From Rhodopirellula sp. (GTDB lineage Bacteria; Planctomycetota; Planctomycetia; Pirellulales; Pirellulaceae): a stretch of DNA of 6,645 nt. Positions 1 through 6,097 of this stretch are shown piece by piece. The first letter of the stretch is position 1, and every line of letters starts with the position of its first letter. The notes below the pieces were generated by a model. The model did not search any database, was not told the DNA's origin, and worked only from the letters and a program-made list of their open reading frames with translations. The position numbers and the translations under genes are program-made. The stretch is taken from assembly GCA_002712845.1 (NCBI GenBank), contig PAUV01000071.1:4622-11266 (forward strand). Direction: 5' to 3'.

Positions 1-2738
1 CCACCATGACTCACTTTCATGAGTGGTTTCTGCAACAGCAAACTCTGTTCCGGTTCTATTCGGTTGACTCGTCGACCAAAGTCCTCACGAATCAACGTGA
101 GGAGATCAAGTTTCTGGTCAAACCCCCTCAGCGACAGGCGAAACATTCCCTTCCCGCTGGGCGAACCATGACAGGCACCCGAGTTGCAACCCTGCTTTGA
201 CAGTGCCACAAGAACCTCTGACTCAAATGCAACATTGCGATGTTTTTCTGCAGCTGACACGCGGACCGGAACCTTGACTTTCAGCGAGCCAACCTGCACG
301 ACTAGCTCCGTAACGCCATCAGCCTTTGGATAAACCACCCCGTCTCGGACTTCTGCAACACTTTCATCAAGACAACCAACCACGGCCTCACGTGTCCAGT
401 CCTGCGGCACTTGCTGAGCATCATGTCCAGTCACAACCAACTGACGCCGGGATGAATTCCCTGTGAGCTCAACTTTCGGCGGATGCACCTGAATACTTTC
501 AGGCATACTTGCGATCGGCAGTGAAGAAAACTCGTGAGCAAATTCAAGCGACTTCCCCTGATACTGACTCACAAGCTCGACGCCTATGACGCCTTTTTCT
601 GCAGTATTGTCCGGTGGCAGAGTCAAATTGAAGACTGCCGTATCCGAATCCGCCGGGACAGTAACGGGTTCAGCAACGGTCCATCCTTTCGGAAGCGATG
701 TGAACTTGACTGCAACTGACTGAGGATCGTCCCCCTGACGATCAACACTTAGAGTGATCGAGTGCGTTTTACCTGCGACTAATGGCTCAGAGGCTGACAC
801 ACTCAATTTAACCGGATCGATCCACTGCACTGGTAACTCTTTTTCCATCATGCGTCCTCGTCCGTTGAACTCGGAATACGCAAGAAATGAAACCGAAGAA
901 GGCTCTTCCATTGGATTCAAGCGAGATAGCGTCAGGGTGTACTTGTCTTTGTCCGCCTTGGTTACAACATTCCACTGCCCATTGGACGGATCACTTAAAA
1001 GCGTGAGGTTCGACTTGAACTTGTCATTCTGTCGTTTCAATACAAGCGTTGCCTGATGACTCTTCTGCTGCCGAGCCAGTTTCAACACACCCTCCGGTGC
1101 GAGCGAATAGTACTCTGCCTCAGCGCCAGTGCCACTGAGCAAGATAGTGCCGTCCCGCCAATTACCTGGAAAGGGAATGTGAGGGCGTTTAGCACGGTGC
1201 AGTGCTACGCTATTGACTGACACTTCCAGCGGGACCTTTCCTGGCACGGTACCCTCCAACTCAACCAGTGATGAACTCCCAACGTTCCAGGTCTCATCAG
1301 CAAGCAGATAGATTTTCACTTCCTTTACTTTCGCCGGTATGCGTGGATTCAAAACCCGCAGCCCTTGCACAGGCTTGGCGAATGCCAGTTCAACAATTCC
1401 GTCATAACCGAAACGGTCGACTTGCAAGTCCAGCACACACGCTCCATGTGTGAGTTCGATTGCAAATTCTTCTTGAGCCTTTGCATCAGACTTAAGAGAC
1501 AACTCAACCCGCCCGGACCGTAGAACTTCAACCAAGTAGCCAAAACCTTCGCCTCCACGCCCCAGCAAATCGGTAGCCTTCAAACGGTAAAGACCGTCAG
1601 ACGGAAACTTGTAGTCAAAACTCCATTCATCGGCATCCGTGACTTTGGACTCGGCAACCACTTGCCCTTGCTCATTTGAAAGCTGCATCTTCAGCAGCGC
1701 AGTTGAACCAAGACTACGAGTTCTTGAACGAAATCGCACAGTCTCGTCTTTGATTCCCTGAATCACATACTCATCCTGCTCGCCCGCGACGCCTAATGTT
1801 CCATTGATGCCGATCGGATAGGCCAGAGAACTCGCTTCAGCACCTTCGAGGTATTGCGGCGACGAACTGACATGAATCGTTTTCCACGCAGAATCTTGTC
1901 CATCCTTGAAGTGGAAGGAGATATTTCTGTCATCGTCGCAGGCGGCGTTTTGCCCTGAAATTTCTCGCTGCAGCGGTGACTGTCGCCCGAGCATCGACAC
2001 GTTGATTTCGGCCGCCTCGCCACGTTCTACTGCGAGGGGAAAACAATGACTTACGAGAGGAAAATCACCGATCCTCAAATGATAACTTCCACCTGCGGCG
2101 TACCCACTATCTTTGATTTCAACGACATAGTCCCCAGCTGTCGCAAATTGATGCCGAAAGCGACACTCAACGCCAAGACCATCGTCGTCTGCAACCAGAA
2201 TCGGTTTTCCATCAATTGTTAGTAACCGAATCGCCGGATCCATCGTTGAAGCGATGCATTGCGTGAGCGCCTCGACTGTAACCCACTGATTTTCATCAAC
2301 ATGAATCTGGTAATAGTCCAGCGACGTCCCATCACTCTTACCATCAACCGAAACTTGCGAAGGAACTTTCTGTGCAGTAGCGAGCGAGTGATTCTTACCG
2401 TTGTCCGCAACCACGCTTAAGTCCTCAACCACAAGAACGGTTGCAGGAATAGGGCCCGCGTTGGTCGCTGCCCACAGACCGATTGACCCCAAGGGTGCAT
2501 CCGCTGGCACGGTTAATTGAATGACTGCCTTCTCCGCTTCGACGGTATCGACGCTGACTTGAGAACTGCCGCGAGTCAGGAAACGCAGAGTGGAGTCGAA
2601 TCCCTTACCGACAACGGTCAACTGGGTAGTGCTGCCTGGCTTGACTGATCGCGGCGTGATGGCAGTGATTGATTGCGCCCGCAAAGGACCACAGGCCAGG
2701 CAGAGCAGAAGCGTCCCCACCATGGAAACAAAACGCAT
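1..2738 (-). CDS. Large secreted TIG/PPC/bacterial Ig-like protein with planctomycete cytochrome-like segment (probable PSCyt/DUF1549-DUF1553 family), 3' end cut off
   Basis: An open frame of 912 codons runs from 2738 off the left edge with no stop. Residues 1-21 look like a Sec signal peptide (hydrophobic core GTLLLCLAC, likely cut after LRA). Residues about 23-104 resemble an IPT/TIG domain (TAITPRSVKPGSTTQLTV). Residues 116-224 resemble a PPC (pre-peptidase C-terminal) domain, with DYYQIHV, STMDPAIRLL and AGDYVVEIKDSG; a second, weaker PPC-like unit lies at 308-406. Residues 410-740 look beta-rich and are unassigned. Residues 750-828 resemble a group 2 bacterial Ig-like domain. From 843 comes the planctomycete cytochrome-like segment, with C851-NSGA-C856-H857, FRLSLRGFD, FGRRVN and EPEQSLLLQKP. 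In known relatives this segment is followed by DUF1549 and DUF1553, so several hundred residues are probably missing; that part is inferred. The start is uncertain: in-frame ATGs also occur at 2819, 2783 and 2768 and none has a strong ribosome site. 2738 was chosen because it gives a compact signal peptide. It is probably the third gene of an operon. The biochemical role is unknown. Confidence 0.88.
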   Translation of the reverse strand, partial: MRFVSMVGTLLLCLACGPLRAQSITAITPRSVKPGSTTQLTVVGKGFDSTLRFLTRGSSQVSVDTVEAEKAVIQLTVPADAPLGSIGLWAATNAGPIPATVLVVEDLSVVADNGKNHSLATAQKVPSQVSVDGKSDGTSLDYYQIHVDENQWVTVEALTQCIASTMDPAIRLLTIDGKPILVADDDGLGVECRFRHQFATAGDYVVEIKDSGYAAGGSYHLRIGDFPLVSHCFPLAVERGEAAEINVSMLGRQSPLQREISGQNAACDDDRNISFHFKDGQDSAWKTIHVSSSPQYLEGAEASSLAYPIGINGTLGVAGEQDEYVIQGIKDETVRFRSRTRSLGSTALLKMQLSNEQGQVVAESKVTDADEWSFDYKFPSDGLYRLKATDLLGRGGEGFGYLVEVLRSGRVELSLKSDAKAQEEFAIELTHGACVLDLQVDRFGYDGIVELAFAKPVQGLRVLNPRIPAKVKEVKIYLLADETWNVGSSSLVELEGTVPGKVPLEVSVNSVALHRAKRPHIPFPGNWRDGTILLSGTGAEAEYYSLAPEGVLKLARQQKSHQATLVLKRQNDKFKSNLTLLSDPSNGQWNVVTKADKDKYTLTLSRLNPMEEPSSVSFLAYSEFNGRGRMMEKELPVQWIDPVKLSVSASEPLVAGKTHSITLSVDRQGDDPQSVAVKFTSLPKGWTVAEPVTVPADSDTAVFNLTLPPDNTAEKGVIGVELVSQYQGKSLEFAHEFSSLPIASMPESIQVHPPKVELTGNSSRRQLVVTGHDAQQVPQDWTREAVVGCLDESVAEVRDGVVYPKADGVTELVVQVGSLKVKVPVRVSAAEKHRNVAFESEVLVALSKQGCNSGACHGSPSGKGMFRLSLRGFDQKLDLLTLIREDFGRRVNRIEPEQSLLLQKPLMKVSHG

Positions 2739-2838
2739 ATCGTACGAACCTGATAAGGAAAATTTCATTGATTGATAGTTCATCGTTGTGAACGGTGCGT
2801 CTTCAAGTGACAGGTACATGAACGGGTAGACTGACGAA
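2739..2838 (-). other. Gap between the second DUF1501 gene and the large protein gene
   Basis: These 100 bases contain no separate gene. They are open in the frame of the downstream gene back to a TGA at 2844-2846, so part may be coding if the start is at 2768, 2783 or 2819. A short inverted repeat (GTTCA, six-base loop, TGAAC) sits at 2778-2793. It is too short and lacks a T-run, so it is not called a terminator. The three genes probably share one transcript, but an internal promoter here cannot be excluded. Confidence 0.5.
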
Positions 2839-4314
2839 TCAAATCAGACCGGGAATAGGCTGCCCGTGGTAGATCTGGTGAGGCCGTTCGGCTGCATCAC
2901 GCCAAACCGCTGTCGCGGGAATACCGAGAGCACGATAAATCGTTGCCGCAAAATTCTCGGGCGTGACAGGTTGCTCGCTCGGGTAGCCACCCTGTTCATC
3001 AGATGCGCCAATCACATTACCACCACGAACACCACCTCCCGCAAACCAAACCGATTGCACAGCGCCCCAGTGATCGCGTCCCGGCAAGTCGTAATGTTTC
3101 TCCAACAGACTGATCTGAGGCGTCCTACCAAATTCACTTGCCATCACGATCAATGTTTCATCCAACTCACCAGTCGCTTGAAGATCATCCAACAAAGCAG
3201 AAAGAGCTTTGTCGGTCGGCGGTAGCAGTTTGTTTTTCAGATGAGGAAACGCATTGCCGTGGGTGTCCCATGTCTCATCGTTGCCTAAATTTACCTGCAC
3301 AAGATTAACCCCCGTTGATACCAGGCGTCTGGCCATCAACAAGGACCAACCAAAAGAGTTTGCTCCATATCGTTCGAGGGTTTTTGGATCAGCATGGGTC
3401 ACATCGAGGGCATGGTGCACAGAAGAGTCGGTCAGCAGATCAATCGCTCCTTGCCGCAATCGATCAAATTGTCTTGTTTCGGCGTGTCCGCCGAGTTTGT
3501 GTCGCTGATGCTGCAGGGTTTCTAAAAGCTGCAAACGACCATTGACCTCCTTCATTCCCAGGCCATGCGGCAAACTCAACTGGGGTGCCTGAAAAACACG
3601 TTTGTCAGAACCTCCTCGCTCCTGATGGTCAAAGTCGTGCGTCGGGAAAGCACCATATGATTTCGCATGAAAAGGAGATGCATCAATCATCCATGGGTCA
3701 TGGGGGGCTCCCATTTCGCCGGCGTCCTGCCCGGGGATCACGCGGCCGGAATTATGAACCAGTCTTTCGGGCAAAACGACGGCAGGCGGCAGGTTGTTGA
3801 CAGATTCAGTGGCTCGCCCCGCAACTGCAGCAATGGAAGGGCGATCCGTTCGACTGGATTCATTTGGTTTGAAACCGGGGGGCAACTTTGAATGCCCCGT
3901 CAAAATCATGTGATGACCGGCCGAGTGTTCATTTGATCCATGGGTCAACGAGCGGCACAAGGCCCACTGATCACTACGTTCGGCCAACCGTGGCAGGTGT
4001 TCGCAGATCTGAAGCCCTGGCGTTTTGGTCGAAATGGGTTTGAATTCACCCCGAATGGTGTCGGGAGCATTCGGCTTCATATCGAAACTCTCGTGCTGTG
4101 CCAAACCGCCTGACAGAAAAATAAAGATGCACGATTTTGCTTTGCCGGTAACAGGTCTGCTGTCGGCGGCCTCGGCCTGACGTAAACCAGTCAAATGATT
4201 CAGCCCCATCCCCAGCAGACCAATTGACCCGATTTGCAAAGCCTCACGGCGGGCCAAACGGGGATGAACACAGCTACTTCCTGATGCACTGTTTTGTGGC
4301 TGCCGATGTATCAT
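2839..4314 (-). CDS. DUF1501 family protein with Tat signal (sulfatase/alkaline-phosphatase-like fold), second gene of the pair
   Basis: This is a complete gene of 491 residues, a usual length for DUF1501 (PF07394). Twin arginines at 22-23 (ARREALQIG) followed by a hydrophobic stretch (GSIGLLGMGL) form a Tat signal, so the protein should be exported folded. Family landmarks in order are FLSGGLAQHESFDMKPN (66-82), IRGEFKPI (87-94), CEHLP (104-108), HSAGHHMILTG (130-140), WDTH (349-352), SEFGRTP (393-399), GRDHW (412-416) and GGGVRGGNVIG (426-436). Conserved His, Asp and Glu residues in these blocks are likely metal or active-site ligands by analogy with alkaline-phosphatase-like enzymes; no reaction is established for the family. 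The ATG overlaps the TGA of the upstream gene and has GGAG seven bases ahead, so translation is probably coupled. It is similar along its whole length to the upstream gene, which suggests tandem paralogues. The first motif carries Gln where other members have His. Confidence 0.95.
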   Translation of the reverse strand: MIHRQPQNSASGSSCVHPRLARREALQIGSIGLLGMGLNHLTGLRQAEAADSRPVTGKAKSCIFIFLSGGLAQHESFDMKPNAPDTIRGEFKPISTKTPGLQICEHLPRLAERSDQWALCRSLTHGSNEHSAGHHMILTGHSKLPPGFKPNESSRTDRPSIAAVAGRATESVNNLPPAVVLPERLVHNSGRVIPGQDAGEMGAPHDPWMIDASPFHAKSYGAFPTHDFDHQERGGSDKRVFQAPQLSLPHGLGMKEVNGRLQLLETLQHQRHKLGGHAETRQFDRLRQGAIDLLTDSSVHHALDVTHADPKTLERYGANSFGWSLLMARRLVSTGVNLVQVNLGNDETWDTHGNAFPHLKNKLLPPTDKALSALLDDLQATGELDETLIVMASEFGRTPQISLLEKHYDLPGRDHWGAVQSVWFAGGGVRGGNVIGASDEQGGYPSEQPVTPENFAATIYRALGIPATAVWRDAAERPHQIYHGQPIPGLI

Positions 4315-5690
4315 TCATCCGCTCCGGTATACAGAGGAGTGATTACCTGACCGTTACACAATTGATGGGGACGATCCAGTGGATCCATGATTTGTGTTTC
4401 GCTTTCAACACCCAGTGAATGAAAAGCCGTCGTCAAGCAATCAGCTGGTGAATACGATCGAGTGATTGGATAAGCTGCCTGAGAGTCGGTTTTACCAATC
4501 ACCTGCCCACCCCTGACACCGGCGCCCGCGAACAAGCCCGAGTAAGTGTGAGCCCAGTGATCTCGTCCCGGCAACGTCTGGCCCGGCAACGTGGACACTT
4601 TGGGTGTGCGACCAAACTCACCCATCACCACAACAAGAGTTTCATCCAGCAAGCCGGACGAATCCAAGTCATCCATTAAGGCTGACAAACCCTGATCCAA
4701 TTGTGGCAGCAGCTTGTTCTTCAACTTTCCCCAGTTGTCCGTATGAGTATCCCATGTTTGCACGATCCCCATGGCTGCTTGCACTACGGGGACGCCAACT
4801 TCGATCAGCCGACGCGCTAACAACAGGCTTTGCCCAAACTGGTTGCGTCCGTAGCGATCACGTGTCGCAGGCGTTTCCTCAGCAACCTCAAATGCTTTGA
4901 CAACCTTCCCCGAGGTCAAAAGGTTGATGGCGATTTCCTGCTGCTGTCGAAAGGAACCGGCGTCACCACTGAGCGTGCCCGCACGTTGGTGTTGCAACTG
5001 ATCCAATAATTGTCGCCGTGATTGCAATCGCTGCTGCGTGATCCCCTCACGCATACTCAAAGCCTGCATCCGGAATGCATCATCATTGGGATCACCGTTA
5101 ATCTGCCACGGATCATATTTTGCTCCCAAAAATCCAGCATGCTGCCCCGGCCATGTCAGTGGCCCCTCGATAAAGTAATTGGGTAGCGACACTGCGGTAG
5201 GAATGCCGTCATTTCGCGGGCGTATAAAATCGAGAGCAGCAGCAAAGTTTGGAAAGTCATTCCGCGACTCAACGCGATCCAAATCGGTACCGCCGCGCGG
5301 AATGGGTGTAGGGCGTCCGGTCAACGCGACATGGGTCGCTAACAAGTGATTGTGCTCTCGATGTGCAAGCGTTCTTACGATCGCCCACCGCTGCATCTGC
5401 TTGGCAAGACCCGGAAGGTGTTCACAAACAGCAATGCCTGGCACCGTAGTAGCGATTGGCTTGAATTCCCCACGCACTTCAGCAGGCGCATCAGGCTTAG
5501 GGTCAAGCATATCCAATTGGCTTGCACCGCCACTGAGATGCACGTGCAAGACAGATTTGGCACGACTGTTGTTCTGCTGTTTTGCATCACCCGCTAAAAC
5601 GCTTTTCTCAGTTGGCAGCAACGAGCCGACGACACCAGCAGCGGTCGCGTGAAGAAGGCCTCTTCGATTAAACGCGTACCTGGGTAACAT
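4311..5690 (-). CDS. DUF1501 family protein with Tat signal, first gene of the minus-strand operon
   Basis: This gene encodes 459 residues from the ATG at 5690. A GTG at 5717 would add nine residues (rich in Ser and Pro) but has no ribosome site. The ATG places the twin arginines at 9-10 (FNRRGLLHATAAG), typical Tat spacing, and is preferred. Landmarks are HLSGGASQLDMLDPKPD (51-67), VRGEFKPIATTVPG (72-85), CEHLPGLA (89-96), WDTH (313-316), GEFGRTP (357-363), GRDHW (375-379) and FAGAGVRGGQVIG (387-399), all characteristic of DUF1501. The predicted fold is sulfatase/alkaline-phosphatase-like, exported and probably metal-binding, but the substrate is unknown. The first motif reads GGASQLD, with Gln where the plus-strand paralogue has His (GGPSHID). 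The stop overlaps the start of the next gene by four bases (ATGA), and both genes share the C-terminal pattern of FAG, VRGG, VIG and RPHQ. No clear Shine-Dalgarno sequence precedes either candidate start. Confidence 0.94.
   Translation of the reverse strand: MLPRYAFNRRGLLHATAAGVVGSLLPTEKSVLAGDAKQQNNSRAKSVLHVHLSGGASQLDMLDPKPDAPAEVRGEFKPIATTVPGIAVCEHLPGLAKQMQRWAIVRTLAHREHNHLLATHVALTGRPTPIPRGGTDLDRVESRNDFPNFAAALDFIRPRNDGIPTAVSLPNYFIEGPLTWPGQHAGFLGAKYDPWQINGDPNDDAFRMQALSMREGITQQRLQSRRQLLDQLQHQRAGTLSGDAGSFRQQQEIAINLLTSGKVVKAFEVAEETPATRDRYGRNQFGQSLLLARRLIEVGVPVVQAAMGIVQTWDTHTDNWGKLKNKLLPQLDQGLSALMDDLDSSGLLDETLVVVMGEFGRTPKVSTLPGQTLPGRDHWAHTYSGLFAGAGVRGGQVIGKTDSQAAYPITRSYSPADCLTTAFHSLGVESETQIMDPLDRPHQLCNGQVITPLYTGADE
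4322..4325 (-). promoter_or_regulatory. Shine-Dalgarno site of the second DUF1501 gene
   Basis: GGAG on the minus strand lies inside the last codons of the upstream gene, with a seven-base spacer to the ATG at 4314. It is the clearest ribosome-binding site in the window. It confirms the ATG that overlaps the upstream TGA as the start and points to translational coupling or reinitiation. Confidence 0.65.
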
Positions 5691-5862
5691 CGTTGGGCTC
5701 GGCGACGGAGATAGCACTGGTGGATGGGGAAATGGCGGGGTCTCTATTGTCGGCTCTCACACGGCCCGATGCAACAATCCTCTCAGTTTATGCGGCACAC
5801 GAGGCGTTACGACTCAAGAACGACCTATTCCTGTCGCCAGCAATCGTGAACACGAGCAAAAT

Positions 5863-5872
5863 GGGGGGGGGG
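5863..5872 (+). repeat. Ten-G homopolymer tract
   Basis: Ten consecutive G bases, followed by CGG, lie in the divergent intergenic region about 175 bases upstream of the operon ATG. Such tracts are prone to slippage. A length change would alter spacing between upstream elements and either gene but no reading frame, because the region appears non-coding. Sequencing or assembly error in the exact length is also possible. Confidence 0.8.
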
Positions 5873-5986
5873 CGGCAATCTGCACACCAGCATGCCTTTT
5901 TTGTGGCCATTTACTCATTTTTCCGCAGGACACCGTTTTTTTACGCCGCCCAAGGCGACTCAGTGTTGAAAGTCAGCACCAGTGAT

Positions 5987-6026
5987 GGTGCAATGGTGAC
6001 GGTGCAATGGTGACGGTGCAATGATA
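5987..6026 (+). repeat. 14-bp tandem repeat, 2.9 copies
   Basis: The unit GGTGCAATGGTGAC occurs at 5987-6000 and 6001-6014 without mismatch. A third partial copy (GGTGCAATGATA) follows at 6015-6026, where the last bases diverge. The array ends 71 bases before the ATG of the plus-strand DUF1501 gene. It may be a cluster of regulator sites or a simple slippage product; the sequence does not decide. Confidence 0.9.
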
Positions 6027-6052
6027 GACAAAGGATTTCTTTGGAATTCTTC

Positions 6053-6077
6053 CCCGCCAAAATCACGCCCGCCAAAA
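6053..6077 (+). repeat. 10-bp direct repeat, two copies 15 bases apart
   Basis: CCCGCCAAAA occurs at 6053-6062 and again at 6068-6077, 20 bases before the plus-strand gene start. It lies where an operator or leader element could be, but two short copies can also arise by chance. Confidence 0.6.
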
Positions 6078-6097
6078 CCCCTTCCACGGACTCATGC

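Larger units (their letters stand above)
5691..6097. promoter_or_regulatory. Divergent intergenic region, expected to hold promoters for both directions
   Basis: The 407 bases lie between the ATG of the minus-strand operon and the ATG of the plus-strand DUF1501 gene, so both transcription starts should lie here. No convincing sigma-70 type promoter pair was found. The best minus-strand candidate (TTGAGT at 5812-5817 and CATAAA at 5787-5792, spacer 19) is weak. The region contains a ten-G tract, a 14-bp tandem repeat and a 10-bp direct repeat, listed separately. A plus-strand open frame at 5693-6013 resembles no family and overlaps the operon start, so it is not called a gene. Confidence 0.5.

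Noticed and set aside
754..1056. Plus-strand open frame of 100 codons
   Set aside because: It is antisense to the large minus-strand gene, whose continuous frame and domain content are far better supported. The other short frames in 1-2738 are rejected for the same reason.
2676..2738. Lipoprotein signal in the large protein (LLCLACG)
   Set aside because: The residue three before C16 is Cys and not Leu, Val or Ile, and C13 has Leu just before it, so neither Cys fits a lipobox. A Sec cut after LRA fits better.
2778..2793. Inverted repeat as a terminator between the second DUF1501 gene and the large gene
   Set aside because: The stem is only five base pairs with a six-base loop and no T-run follows in the direction of transcription.
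5691..5717. GTG at 5717 as start of the first DUF1501 gene
   Set aside because: It would add nine Ser/Pro-rich residues ahead of the Tat motif without a ribosome site. The ATG at 5690 gives normal twin-arginine spacing. It remains possible.
5787..5817. Possible sigma-70 promoter for the operon (TTGAGT and CATAAA)
   Set aside because: The spacer is 19 bases and both boxes deviate from consensus; a match of this quality is expected by chance.
5693..6013. Plus-strand open frame of 106 codons in the divergent region
   Set aside because: It overlaps the start of the operon, runs through the G tract and into the tandem repeat (ending in it), has no ribosome site and resembles no family.
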